64,000 bases of DNA, taken from positions 53,641 through 117,640 of the forward strand of contig CAVTGB010000083.1 of assembly GCA_963734125.1 (NCBI GenBank). The letters run 5' to 3'. The stretch is from DATARH01 sp963734125. Lineage in GTDB: Bacteria; Pseudomonadota; Alphaproteobacteria; ATCC43930; CGMCC-115725. Under the pieces are notes generated by a model that did not search any database, was not told where the DNA came from, and saw nothing but the letters and a program-made list of their open reading frames with translations. Shown in pieces: positions 19,398 to 28,660 of the stretch. Numbering within the stretch: position 1 is the stretch's first letter; every line of letters starts with the position of its first letter. Made by a program: the position numbers and the translations under genes.

Positions 19398-19755
19398 CAC
19401 CGAATATCGCTTCACGGTCCGGCCGCTGACCGACGAGGAAGGCGGCGGCTACCTGGTCGAGTTCCCCGATCTGCCCGGCTGCATGTCGGACGGCGAGACG
19501 GTCGAGGAAGCCATCGCCAACGGCGAGGACGCGAAACGCTGCTGGATCGCGGCCATGAAGGAGGCGGGCCGGCCGGTCCCGCCACCCTCGGCGGAGCCGG
19601 CCGAAGGCTACAGCGGCAAATGGCAGCTTCGCGCGCCGAAGTCGCTGCATCGCCGCCTCGCCGAGCGCGCAAAGCGCGAGGGCGTGAGCCTCAACACCCT
19701 TGCCGTCACGCTGCTGGCGGAAGGCCTCGGCGAGCGCTCGGCTCATGGCGACTGA
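19390..19755 (+). CDS. hicB: HicB-like antitoxin
   Basis: A 121-residue antitoxin. The N-terminal degraded RNase-H-like domain is clear (YLVEFPDLPGCMSDGET, about residues 20-36, and VEEAIANGEDAKRCW). The C-terminus carries a ribbon-helix-helix segment (LRAPKSLHRRLAERAKREG, about 80-98) for binding the hicAB promoter. It overlaps hicA by eight bases and the next gene by about ten. Autoregulation through the RHH domain is the family rule. Confidence 0.85.
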   Translation: MSDTEYRFTVRPLTDEEGGGYLVEFPDLPGCMSDGETVEEAIANGEDAKRCWIAAMKEAGRPVPPPSAEPAEGYSGKWQLRAPKSLHRRLAERAKREGVSLNTLAVTLLAEGLGERSAHGD

Positions 19756-20552
19756 GGCGGCTGGCGAGACGCAAAGCCCCTTCCCGTCACTCCGGCTACG
19801 CCTTGGACCCGGCGGCGCCCTTGTATGGGAAATTCCCGACGAAGAACCGGGAACCCTCGCCGAGATATTCGCAGCGGAGCTCCGGTCCGGGACTTCTGGT
19901 TTACTACGCGCTCCGGGACACCAATGCGTTCCGGCGGTCTGCCGAGGCGGTCGGCGCCGCCGTCGATCCCCATGAACTCATCCTCGCGGTGGACACGTGC
20001 ATAGGTTTGCATCTGAACCCTATCGGTCGCCTTGCCGATCAGCGCCGCCGGATGCGGCTGACGGCCGATCGCGCCCGCACGGCTACCGCGCCGCAAGAAT
20101 TCCTCGCGTCACTGGACGAGATCGAGCGGCAGGCATGGCTATGGCGACTGACAGACCTTGGGCTCAGCTATCCCGACGATTTGCGCATCATGGCGGATCT
20201 CCGCAACATGGCGGCCGGGCTCGACGGTATGCTCGCGCGGGGGGCGCTCCTCGATGTGGGAGGCCGCTCGAAATACCTCGCGTTTGGCCGGCTGATTAGC
20301 GATCTCGCTCGCATTTTTGAAACTGCTACCAGGCGCCCGGCCGCGGTCACGCGGGACCATCATCGCCCTGGCGGTTACAGCGGGCGGTACTGGGATTTCG
20401 TCGAAATCATCCGGCCGGCTCCCGCCGCAATCGTTGAAGCGTCTGGGGCTGGGTCGCTTGTATTCCCGGCGAACGAACCCGCCCGCGGCAGGTACATCGA
20501 GAACCTGCTCGCAGCGGCCCGAGTGCAGAAGGCGCGTGCAGCCCTGCGGTAG
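19745..20552 (+). CDS. Unrecognised island protein, frameshifted as read
   Basis: Starting at the ATG inside the end of hicB, the protein begins MATEAAGETQSPFPS and contains LVWEIPDEEPGTLAEIF, then the reading moves to another frame near 19,888, giving LVYYALRDTNAFRRSAEAV and a long helical region with ELILAVDTCIGLHLNPIG and EIERQAWLWRLTDLGL. One extra base explains the shift; without it the product has about 268 residues. The C-terminal part (FVEIIRPAPAAIVEASG) is unrecognised. Its place between HicAB and the AlpA-like regulator suggests an element-specific gene of unknown role. Confidence 0.5.
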
Positions 20553-20639
20553 GTTTTCCCGGTTATTCGGCGGCGCCGGCCGCGTCTATCCCGCTCCGTC
20601 AGAGGCCGCCGCATGGCGGCGCAGCGAGACGGGGCGAGC

Positions 20640-20843
20640 ATGGAAAACCTCGAAGAACTCTTGACCGGCCAGGAATACGCTCGGGTGCGGCGCTGTTCGG
20701 TCCGTACGATCGAGCGTGAGCGCAGCACGGGCGGGGGCTGCCGGTACATCAAGATCGGCCGCGCCGTGCGATACAAGCGGCGCGACGTGTTCGACTTTAT
20801 CGAGCGCCACGGCCGGGATAGCACGAGCGAGCCGCCGCGGTGA
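20640..20843 (+). CDS. AlpA/excisionase-like DNA-binding protein
   Basis: A 67-residue winged-helix or helix-turn-helix protein of the AlpA/excisionase type: EYARVRRCSVRTIERER (about residues 12-28) forms the recognition helix region and RYIKIGRAVRYKRRDVFDFI (about 34-53) is the typical wing and C-terminal helix. Such proteins control excision or integrase expression in P4-like elements. Its stop overlaps the GTG start of the primase-like gene by four bases, so the two are co-translated. Confidence 0.8.
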   Translation: MENLEELLTGQEYARVRRCSVRTIERERSTGGGCRYIKIGRAVRYKRRDVFDFIERHGRDSTSEPPR

Positions 20844-21742
20844 GTGCGGCCGATGTCGCCGCGGCGCTCGGCGGCGCGCATCGCTCGGGCGGATGGTGGC
20901 GCTGCCGATGCCCGGCGCACGAAAGCCGCGGCGCCACCCTTGCCCTGCGCGACGCCGAGCGCGGGTTGCTCATCCGGTGCTGGGCTGGCTGCGACCCGCG
21001 CGACGTGCTCGCGGAGCTGCACCGCCGCGGGCTGGCGGGCGGGAGCAATCCCCACTTTCCCCTAGCAGAATCGGCCCGCTGCCCCGCTCCCCCTGGCAAT
21101 GACGTTGCGGCGCGGATCGCTGCAGCCCGTCGCCTCTGGACAGCGGCACAGAGCGCGCAGAGCGGCCCGGTGGCGCTCTATCTTGCCGGCCGCGGCGTCA
21201 TTATACCTCCGCCGCCTTCGCTGCGCTGGGTGCCCCGCTGCTGGCACGCGAGGGCGCGTCGCTGCCTGCCGGCAATGGTTGCGCGCGTCGATGGTATCGA
21301 GGGGCGGCTGATCGGGGTGCATCGCACTTGGCTCGATCGCGACGAGGCGGGGCAGTGGCATCGCCGCGACCGCGCGTCGCTCGGGCCGATCGGCGGCGGC
21401 GCCGTGCGGCTCGCCGAACCTGACAAAACCTTACTTATCGGCGAGGGCATCGAAACCTGCCTCGCGGCGATGCAGGCTTGCGGGCTGCCCGCGTGGGCGG
21501 CGCTCAGCACGTCCGGCATGGTCGCGCTCGCGCTGCCGCCGATCGTCCGCACCGTCGTCATCCTGGCCGATCACGATACCAACCGAGCCGGCGAACGCGC
21601 AGCCCGCGCCGCGGCGCGGCGCTGGATTGCGGACGGCCGGCGGGTGCGGATCGCGCTGCCGCCCGATCCCGGAACCGATTTCAACGACGTGCTGCTCGGC
21701 CGAGGCTATGCCCATGCCACGGAGGCTCGCGATGCCGCCTGA
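20840..21742 (+). CDS. Zinc-finger/Toprim primase-like protein
   Basis: A 300-residue replication protein similar to the virulence-associated/phage primases with DUF7146 and Toprim domains. A CHC2-like zinc site is formed by CRCPAHES and IRCWAGCD (about residues 22-52). The Toprim domain has LLIGEGIETCLAAM (catalytic Glu, about 195-208) and VILADHDTNRAGERAA (the DxD motif, about 237-252). It should make RNA primers for element replication together with the DUF3987 ATPase downstream, whose start overlaps its end by 11 bases. GTG start. Confidence 0.8.
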   Translation: MSAADVAAALGGAHRSGGWWRCRCPAHESRGATLALRDAERGLLIRCWAGCDPRDVLAELHRRGLAGGSNPHFPLAESARCPAPPGNDVAARIAAARRLWTAAQSAQSGPVALYLAGRGVIIPPPPSLRWVPRCWHARARRCLPAMVARVDGIEGRLIGVHRTWLDRDEAGQWHRRDRASLGPIGGGAVRLAEPDKTLLIGEGIETCLAAMQACGLPAWAALSTSGMVALALPPIVRTVVILADHDTNRAGERAARAAARRWIADGRRVRIALPPDPGTDFNDVLLGRGYAHATEARDAA

Positions 21743-23281
21743 TGGCGAGGCGGAAACTGCACCTAACGGCGCCGCCAAGGTGCGTGACATCGTATCTCGG
21801 GCGCCCGAAATGACCGAGCGCGACACCTGGCCCGACCCGGATATGAGCGTGCTCCAGCTACGCCGGCGCCCCCCGCCGCAGTTCCCGATCGAGGTATTCG
21901 GGCCGGCGTGGGGGCCGTGGATTGAGACCGCGGCCGAGGCTGCGGCCTGTCCGCCTGACTACGTTGCGGCGCCACTGCTCGCCAGCGCGTCAGCGCTGAT
22001 CGGGCACGCGCGATGGGCGCAGGCCACGCCGGGTTGGACGGAGCCACCGCATCTGTGGATTGGCGCTGTCGGGGACAGCGGGAACGGCAAGAGTCCGGGC
22101 ACCGACTGCTTGATGCGCGACGTGCTGCCCGAGATCGAGCGCCGCATGCTCGCCGATTTCCCGGACAGACTGCGGGAGTGGCGCGCTGCCGTCGAGTTTG
22201 CCAAGGCGGCCGATGAGGGGTGGCAAAGGGACGTGCGCGAGGCGCAGAAGCGGGAGCCCCAGCACCATTGCCGCCCGTACCGATGATCGGTTCCGAGCCG
22301 CAGGCTCCGAGGCTGCGGCAGAACGATGTTACGATCGAAAAGGTGGCGATCCTCCTGGCGACAGCCGCGCTTAAAGGCCTGCTGATCACGCGCGACGAGC
22401 TGGCGGGCTGGATCGCCGGCATGAACTCGTACAACGATTCCGGCCGCGCCTTTTGGATCGAGGCCTACGGCGGGCGGCCTTACCGCGTCGAGCGCGTGAA
22501 GCATTCCGAGCCGATCGTCATCCCGCGGCTTGCTGTCGCGGTATGCGGTGGCACGCAACCCGACAAGCTCGCCCTGCTGATGCGCGAAGCCGATGATGGC
22601 TTGCTCGCCCGCGTATTGTGGGCCTGGCCCGAGCCGATCCCTTTCCGGCTGGGATCCGCAGCGCCCGGCGCAGAGTGGGCGATCGGCGGCCTCGATCGGC
22701 TGCGCGAACTCGACCTGCAAACAGGCGATGCACCAGCGCCGATCACGGTGCCGCTGGTCGATGCCGCGCGCGCTATGATCGAGACCTTTGCACGCGAGAT
22801 GCAGGATCGCCAATCGAACGCGGGCGGGCTGTTTCGCTCAGCGCTCGGGAAGGCGCGCGGCCAAGCGCTCCGGCTCGCGCTCGTTCTCGAGTTCCTGTGG
22901 TGGTGCGGCCAAGACGGCTCGTTTGCTCCGCCGCGGCAGATCGCCGCGCGCGCGTTCGCGGCAGCGGCGCATCTAGTCGCCGACTATTTCCTGCCGATGG
23001 CAGAGCGAGTTTACGGCGATGCGGCCGCAACGGAGCGGGATCGCGGCGCGGCCACCCTCGCGCGCTGGATCATCGCGGAACGGCCGAAGGAATTGCATGT
23101 GCGCCACCTGCAACGGAATGTGCGGTTGCCTGGATTAGGGAAGGCAGAACAGATTCGCGGTGCGGCGGATGCGTTGGTTGAAGCCGATTGGCTGCAACCA
23201 CCGGCATCAGGATTGGATTTCGGGCAGCGAGGCCGGGTCGCCTATCCGGTCAATCCCCGGCTGTCGGAGGTGGGAACATGA
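21732..23281 (+). CDS. DUF3987 ATPase-like replication protein, frameshifted as read
   Basis: A DUF3987 protein, usually found beside Toprim primases in plasmid-, phage- and satellite-like elements. Walker A is GDSGNGKS in the first frame (about residue 115); after a frame change near 22,250 the rest follows, with the Walker B-like LLITRDELAGW and SEPIVIPRLAVAVCGGTQP. The change equals one lost or two extra bases. Corrected length is about 515 residues, usual for the family. The C-terminus (about residues 430-500) looks like a winged-helix region (ERPKELHVRHLQRNV). If the lesion is real the element could not replicate independently. Confidence 0.75.
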
Positions 23282-23853
23282 GCCGATGGGCCGAAGCCTT
23301 CGCCGCGCTGTCGGAGGGCGATGACACTGTTGACACTCTGCGACACTCTGGCGAGCGGTCCCCCACAGCGTCGCGAAGTGTCAAGACTGTCATGCCGGCG
23401 GCCGAGCCGCTGGCAACGCCGGACACCGAACGCTTGCCAGCGGAATTGGGTGAGGTCAAAGTCGATTGCGCCGCGATCGACGGGCAAGACGCTACGATCC
23501 CGCGCGAATGGGCGGAAGGCTTCGCCCGGCTCGATCCTGACCAGACGCCCGGCGATGTGCCGCCGCGGCGCTGGCAAACCTTCGTCGACGACGTGGGCCG
23601 GTTCCTCGCGAGCGATTTTGCGACGGCCGCGGCGGCGCTCGGGTGGGATGCGCTCGACCTGTTCGGCTGCGACGGGGAACGGCCGTTCGCCCGCATCGAT
23701 CGCGCCGGGCTGCTGTGGCTGCTCGACGGCGAGCGGCTGATTGCGCTGTCGGAGAACACCGCGACGATCGAGACGCGCACCGGCGCGCACCACACTTGGC
23801 GTCGCAAGCGGGCAGAGCCCGGCCGTGTGGTCGCTTGGGAGTTGGCCGCGTGA
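23278..23853 (+). CDS. Island hypothetical protein
   Basis: A 191-residue protein beginning MSRWAEAFAALSEGD. It has a low-complexity, Thr/Ser- and Pro-rich first third, then a compact domain: PREWAEGFARLDPDQTPGD, PRRWQTFVDDVGRFL and ALGWDALDLFGCDGERP, ending GAHHTWRRKRAEPGRVV. Proteins of this style are frequent after DUF3987 genes in alphaproteobacterial elements, but I know no function. It overlaps the DUF3987 gene by four bases (ATGA) and is surely co-translated. Confidence 0.65.
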   Translation: MSRWAEAFAALSEGDDTVDTLRHSGERSPTASRSVKTVMPAAEPLATPDTERLPAELGEVKVDCAAIDGQDATIPREWAEGFARLDPDQTPGDVPPRRWQTFVDDVGRFLASDFATAAAALGWDALDLFGCDGERPFARIDRAGLLWLLDGERLIALSENTATIETRTGAHHTWRRKRAEPGRVVAWELAA

Positions 23854-23894
23854 TCCATCGCGGCGGCATCGGCGAGACTTTCGGGCTGACGTTC

Positions 23895-24341
23895 ATGGCT
23901 GCAAATACAGCGGGAATACAGCGGGGGAGACCTTTCCAGCGGGGCCAATCCGGCAATCCGGGCGGTAAGCCGAAGGGTGCCCGCCACCGCACCACCGTGG
24001 CGGCCGAGCTGCTGATGCAGGAAGACGCCGAGGCGGTGGTGCGCGCCGTCCTGGCCGCCGCCAAGGATGGCGACATGACGGCTGCCCGGCTGGTGCTCGA
24101 TCGGATCGCGCCACCGCGGAAGGGGCGGCCCGTCAGATTTGCCATTCCCGAAATGACCTCGGCCCGCGACATCGGAGCCGCGGTCGGCGCCGTCGCGCTT
24201 GCGATGGGGCGGGGCGAACTCACACCCGAGGAAGCCGCCAGCGTCGCCGCAGTGCTGGAAATACGGCGCAAGGCTCTGGAGACCGTTGAAATCGAAAACC
24301 GGGTTGCCGCGCTTGAGCAGCAGACCGCGGAAAAGAAATGA
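23895..24341 (+). CDS. DUF5681 domain protein
   Basis: A 148-residue protein with the N-terminal DUF5681 signature FQRGQSGNPGGKPKGARHRT (about residues 14-33), a basic segment common in proteins encoded just before phage terminase genes and in mobile elements. The rest is helical with VVRAVLAAAKDGDMTAARLV and an RRKALETVEIENRVAALEQQ coiled-coil end. A GTG at 23,850 that overlaps the previous stop would add 15 residues. No terminase gene follows, which fits a satellite that has lost or never had packaging genes. Confidence 0.75.
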   Translation: MAANTAGIQRGRPFQRGQSGNPGGKPKGARHRTTVAAELLMQEDAEAVVRAVLAAAKDGDMTAARLVLDRIAPPRKGRPVRFAIPEMTSARDIGAAVGAVALAMGRGELTPEEAASVAAVLEIRRKALETVEIENRVAALEQQTAEKK

Positions 24342-24607
24342 CCTGGAGGCTGGAACAGCGCATCGGGCGGCTGGAGCGCTCTTTCCACGTCGGTCACGAT
24401 ATCGACCGCGCGCGCGCTATCGTGCATGCCTATCACGTCGTCAGGGACGATCCCGAGCGGGCCAGCGACGAGAATCGCGCCCTGGCGGCGGCCACGTCGA
24501 ACGCCGAATGGCAGCGCGCCTTCGCCACTGTGATAGCAGCCGAAGGCGGACTGGCGGCCGTGGTCGAAGCCAGCATGAAGCTGCGGCGGATACAGCCGCC
24601 CCGATGA
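24338..24607 (+). CDS. Small island protein
   Basis: An 89-residue protein, MTWRLEQRIGRLERSF..., largely helical, acidic and basic residues alternating, with a possible coiled coil at its start. Its ATG overlaps the previous stop (ATGA) and its stop overlaps the next ATG in the same way, so it is part of a tightly coupled run of four genes. No family recognised. Confidence 0.6.
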   Translation: MTWRLEQRIGRLERSFHVGHDIDRARAIVHAYHVVRDDPERASDENRALAAATSNAEWQRAFATVIAAEGGLAAVVEASMKLRRIQPPR

Positions 24608-25087
24608 AGCTCGCCAGCAGAGTCGCACCGCTGGAAAAGGCGCTGGCACCGAGTGAAGATGACCCCTACGGGCTCTGTGCGCTGACGAATGACGAGATAA
24701 CCGTTCAACTACTCCAGGCCTGTCGCCTGATTGCCGCCGATCCTTCGGCGCCGGAACCGGAGCGGGAGAAAGCCGCCGCCGAGGCGGCAGAGATCGAGAA
24801 CGAGATCCGTTCAATGGCGAGGGCGTGGCGCGTGCCGCCGGCTCCTGAAAATCTCGAATGGCGGCGGGCCATGCACCGCAAAACCACCGGGCGCGACGAT
24901 TACGAGCTGCCGCTGACCCGCACCGGCGAGGGCGATGACCTTTGGCGGTTGGCCCGACATCATGGCGCGGCGCCGAGCGCTGCGGGCGCTGCCGGAGATT
25001 GCCGTTCTGATCGCCGACGGCGAGGCGCTGTCGAACGCGCCGTCGCGGTCGATTTCGTGGTCGGCGCCGATGCCGTGCGGTGCCTGA
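24604..25087 (+). CDS. Small island protein, frameshifted as read
   Basis: Starts MKLASRVAPLEKAL and carries LTNDEITVQLLQACRLIAA and a charged helix, then LEWRRAMHRKTTGRDDYELP. Near 24,935 the coding character moves by one base to a frame reading FGGWPDIMARRRALRALPE and ending at 25,087. Removing a single base gives about 160 residues. The gene ends the left, satellite-like module; about 200 bases then separate it from the DUF499 gene, room for a separate promoter. No family recognised. Confidence 0.5.
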
Positions 25088-25294
25088 TCGCGCGGCTCGC
25101 TCGATCCCGATGCAGTGCGTGTAGGTCTCCCCGTTGCGCACGGCCACCGCGATGCTCAAAGGTCGGGGCACCCCGAGGAGGTTACCATTTGGCCGCCCTC
25201 GACCGCACACGACCTATCGGCGATAGTAGGAGAAGAAACGGTGCCGCAGCTTGCGGGGATCGCGAAAGCCCGAATACGAAGAGGGAAGGTCGGC

Positions 25295-28201
25295 ATGGGC
25301 GTCAAAGCTGGCTGCACACCGCGCGATGATGTCCTCCAAGGGGAGCTGAACGACGCGATCTTTGCCGCGAGCTTCGGGCGGCTGATCCGTGATGAGGGGC
25401 CGGCTGTTTACCGGGAACCCGCCCTCTTTTTCCGGAATACCTTCCCCACGGATGCCCTTTGCAGCTTTTGCCAGCGGGTCTTCGGCCCGCTCGCGAATCC
25501 CACTGAAGCCGGGCGATTTTTCCGGTTGTCGACGGGTTTCGGCGGCGGCAAAACACACGCACTGATGTCGTTGTGGCACTTGGCGAAGAATATCGCCGCC
25601 CCGACGATGGGCGCCCATCTGTTGGCGCCGGCAGGAAGACCCTCCACGGTCCGCGTCGTCGGCGTCGATGCCGAGGGCGCCGGCTACCCGATATTTGCCC
25701 GGCACGGTGAACTGGAGGCGCGGAGCCTCGCTGCCGAATTGGCCTTCCAGCTCGGCGGCCCGAGCGCACTCAACGCACTCGGCCCGGTCAATGCTGCTGC
25801 CGCCTGTCCCGACGAAGCGACTGTGGACGGGCTGTTACCGAAGAACACCCCTGTCCTGATCCTGCTTGATGAACTCGTCCTTCACATGGACAAGCTGACC
25901 GAGCAGGAGGTTGGCAACCTCCTCGGATTTCTCCGCATCCTGATAACGGCGGTAACCGGCAGGCCTCAAGCGGTGCTGGTACTTACCGACCCTAAAGACC
26001 AGCCGAGCGGCGCCGACAACACAGCCAAGTTGATGCGGCTGGCGCGAGAGTTTGAGCAGCAGACCGGGCGGCAAGCGACGATCATCGAGCCGATCGGCAA
26101 CCAGACCGCCCAAGTCATTGTCCATCGGCTGTTCGAGCAGGTGAAACCGGACGCGTCGGCAAAGGCCTCAGCAGATTATTTCTCGCTCTATCATCGCGTG
26201 GCCGAGGACCACCCGACTCTCATACCCGAAGCAGCGCGCACCAAGGAATATGCGGATGGCATTCGCAACAGCTACCCGTTTCATCCGCGCCTCATGGACA
26301 CGGCCGAGAACCGCCTGAGGGTTATGCCGGACTACAACCTGTCGCGCGGCACGTTGCGACTGTTTGCCCGTATGGTGCGCGATTTATGGGACGATTCGGC
26401 CCGCGACCCGGAGCTGATTACCGCTGGAGACATCGACTGGTCGAGCCCGCGCATCCAGACGGATTTGTTGAACCGCCTCGATCGCGAGAAGTTCAAGGCG
26501 GCCGTCGGTGCCGACATCGAGGGGCATGCGCACGAACTCGACGGCGGCAAGTGGGGCGTTCATCGCCGTGTCGCATCGGCGCTGCTCCTGGAAAGCCTGC
26601 CACTAGAAGGAAATAGCGGACTCGATCCCGCCGAGTTGACCCTTGCGGTCGTGCGCCCCGACGAGGCCGGGAACGAGCCGGCCGAAGCCTTGGACCGGCT
26701 CAGCGGCACGTGCTGGCATCTGTATCCGATGAGCGCCTCCGCGAATGGCTGGCAATTCCGCTACGAGCCCAACATCCTGAAACAGATCGAGCAGCGCATG
26801 GGCCAGGTCTCGCGCGATGATGCGCTGGACCGGCTCCGCACCGACGTTCAGAAATCCTTTCAGGGCGCGTTCGCCAAGCTGCTGCCCTGGCCGCCCAACG
26901 CGAAAGCCGTTTCGGACCGGCCCGAATTGCAGCTCGCGCTCTGCGACAGCGAAGCCATCGCCAAATCGGTGGTTGCACACTCCGACGATGCCCCAGGACG
27001 CGAATCGCCCCGCGCCTACCGCAACGCCATTATGGCGATAGCGCCGGATGCTGCCGGGCTGGAAAAGTCCATACAGCGGATGCAGCGGCTCATGGCCGCC
27101 GAGCATATCGAGGATGAGACCCCAAACAGCGAGGGGGGCAAGCTTGCCCGCGAACAGCTCAAGAAGCAGAGGCCGGAACTGTTCAAAGCGTTACGGTTGG
27201 AAGCCGCGCGCACGTTCAACCGCCTTGTGCTCGGCGATGAAACTCTGCTGACCATCGACGAGCGCTTCATCGTGCCGCCGGAGGCGTCGCCGCTAAAGCT
27301 GCCTTTGGGCCAGGATGCCGTGCGCGCGTTCGTCGAGGACCGCAATCGCATTTACGGGCCGGAGGACAGCCTCGATCCTGGCCTGTTCGTCGAGCGAGTG
27401 TTCAACGGCGCCGTGCCGGCCCCGGAACAGCCGGAGGCGCGGACCACGGCCGCGTTACAAAAGCGCTTTCTGGCTGCGCAAGGACTGCGGCTCGTAAGCG
27501 ATCCCTCGGTGATTCGCGCATCAATTTTGCGGGCTGTCGAGCAGGGTCGGTTGGTAGTTCGTCTGGACGATGGCACGGCATTCGACAAGGATGGCGCGGT
27601 CGTCGACGGGCCGGGCAACATGCGCCGCCGCGACACGGGCCGGAAGCTCCACACGCTCGCGATGGATGATGCGACCTTGGTAGCCGAGACCGCGAGCACG
27701 ATCGCCAACGATTGGCTGAAAACTCACGGCTTCGGTGAGCCGCCCAAACCCGGCGAGTTGCCGCTGCCGCCGCCCCCACCCACGGGCAGCGGGCCAGTCA
27801 CGGCGACCAATATGGATCTGGCCGGGGCGCTCGCGGACCGGCGAGCTTTGTTGTCCATCCGGATCAGGTGCACGTCGGCCGCGGATGCTCAGAAAGCGCT
27901 CGGCGCCGCGGCCCCGCTAGGCGCCCCATCTGTCACGATCGAAGCCGATCTCGCCGGGGACATGAAGGACGGCGGCAAGCTCGGCCTTCGGATCGGCGAA
28001 GCCAAGGTGGGAGCGGCGATCAAGCCGCTCACCTTGGCGCAAACCTTGGGCAATGCGCTGGCGCCGGGCGGGTCTGTTCGGGTCGATGTCGTGCTCGATT
28101 TCGGGCCGGATGGGAAGCCCGATCTCGGCGCCATGCTCCGGAGCATACAATTGCCGGAAACTGCAACCATCGACGCGCGCTTCGCGCCGTTGTCGTCCTA
28201 A
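25295..28201 (+). CDS. DUF499 AAA-family ATPase, defence cassette gene 1
   Basis: A 968-residue P-loop ATPase of the DUF499 (COG1483) type. Walker A is STGFGGGKTHAL (about residues 87-98) and Walker B VLILLDELVLHMDK (about 187-200). The middle has YPFHPRLMDTAENRL and NLSRGTLRLFARMVRD, typical of this family and of the BREX ATPases BrxC/PglY, to which it is distantly similar. A long alpha/beta C-terminal part ends with a proline linker (PLPPPPPTGSG, about 827) and a small domain. The ATG at 25,295 has a GAGGGAAGG site just upstream. It starts the four-gene run with the methylase and helicase; intact and without frameshift. Confidence 0.85.
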   Translation: MGVKAGCTPRDDVLQGELNDAIFAASFGRLIRDEGPAVYREPALFFRNTFPTDALCSFCQRVFGPLANPTEAGRFFRLSTGFGGGKTHALMSLWHLAKNIAAPTMGAHLLAPAGRPSTVRVVGVDAEGAGYPIFARHGELEARSLAAELAFQLGGPSALNALGPVNAAAACPDEATVDGLLPKNTPVLILLDELVLHMDKLTEQEVGNLLGFLRILITAVTGRPQAVLVLTDPKDQPSGADNTAKLMRLAREFEQQTGRQATIIEPIGNQTAQVIVHRLFEQVKPDASAKASADYFSLYHRVAEDHPTLIPEAARTKEYADGIRNSYPFHPRLMDTAENRLRVMPDYNLSRGTLRLFARMVRDLWDDSARDPELITAGDIDWSSPRIQTDLLNRLDREKFKAAVGADIEGHAHELDGGKWGVHRRVASALLLESLPLEGNSGLDPAELTLAVVRPDEAGNEPAEALDRLSGTCWHLYPMSASANGWQFRYEPNILKQIEQRMGQVSRDDALDRLRTDVQKSFQGAFAKLLPWPPNAKAVSDRPELQLALCDSEAIAKSVVAHSDDAPGRESPRAYRNAIMAIAPDAAGLEKSIQRMQRLMAAEHIEDETPNSEGGKLAREQLKKQRPELFKALRLEAARTFNRLVLGDETLLTIDERFIVPPEASPLKLPLGQDAVRAFVEDRNRIYGPEDSLDPGLFVERVFNGAVPAPEQPEARTTAALQKRFLAAQGLRLVSDPSVIRASILRAVEQGRLVVRLDDGTAFDKDGAVVDGPGNMRRRDTGRKLHTLAMDDATLVAETASTIANDWLKTHGFGEPPKPGELPLPPPPPTGSGPVTATNMDLAGALADRRALLSIRIRCTSAADAQKALGAAAPLGAPSVTIEADLAGDMKDGGKLGLRIGEAKVGAAIKPLTLAQTLGNALAPGGSVRVDVVLDFGPDGKPDLGAMLRSIQLPETATIDARFAPLSS

Positions 28202-28205
28202 AGCC

Positions 28206-28649
28206 ATGGCCAGCACCAGCGAGCGCGCCACCCGCGCAGCACCTTTCGCGTTGCGGGTCGTGAGCCGCTCGCAAGGACTAGCCGCGATTGTCTATCGCCG
28301 CCGGGTCAACGAACATATGCAGGAGAGGTTCGACCGCGTGGCAGCGCTCTCGCCGTTAGCGCTGACGGCCGGGTCCGGGCTTCTCCGGTCGGCCGTAAAG
28401 GCGTCCGGCGGTCCGGCGCGCTTGCAGCCAGGCCCGTTTCAGCCACTCGATGCGGATTGGGGCGCACGGATCGCGGGTTTCGCCCTCGTCGCGCGTGGAT
28501 TGCGCGACGGTCGGCGATTGTCGAAATCGGCCGAGCATTTTCGGGCAGCCGATCCGGCAGAGGCGGCAACCTGGTTCGGTCGTATGCAGGATGGACGCGG
28601 CCGGCGATGGGTCCGGGCTCTGCGCATCATCACGGAAGCCGTGACATAG
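28206..28649 (+). CDS. Small unrecognised protein, defence cassette gene 2
   Basis: A 147-residue basic protein starting four bases after the ATPase stop and ending 11 bases before the methylase start, so it belongs to the same transcript. The sequence is mainly helical: FALRVVSRSQGLAAIVYRR at residues ~13-31, a middle rich in Leu/Ala, and FRAADPAEAATWFGRMQDG with a basic end (RGRRWVRALRIITEAV). I do not recognise a domain. Small proteins occupy this slot in related cassettes; a subunit bridging ATPase and methylase is one guess, without direct support. Confidence 0.7.
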   Translation: MASTSERATRAAPFALRVVSRSQGLAAIVYRRRVNEHMQERFDRVAALSPLALTAGSGLLRSAVKASGGPARLQPGPFQPLDADWGARIAGFALVARGLRDGRRLSKSAEHFRAADPAEAATWFGRMQDGRGRRWVRALRIITEAVT

Positions 28650-28660
28650 GGGCTCGCAAA

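Noticed and set aside
20613..20639. Longer start for the AlpA-like gene
   Set aside because: The upstream codons (MAAQRDGAS) are not part of the family; MENLEELL fits the usual N-terminus.
23492..25210. 572-codon minus-strand frame over the DUF5681 region
   Set aside because: Arginine- and proline-rich shadow; the plus strand has a chain of short genes coupled by ATGA overlaps. The first residues look somewhat protein-like but no family was recognised.
24199..25329. Single 376-codon protein covering the small island genes
   Set aside because: Its two ends are shadows of the DUF5681 gene and of the region before the ATPase; only the central part from 24,604 has protein character.
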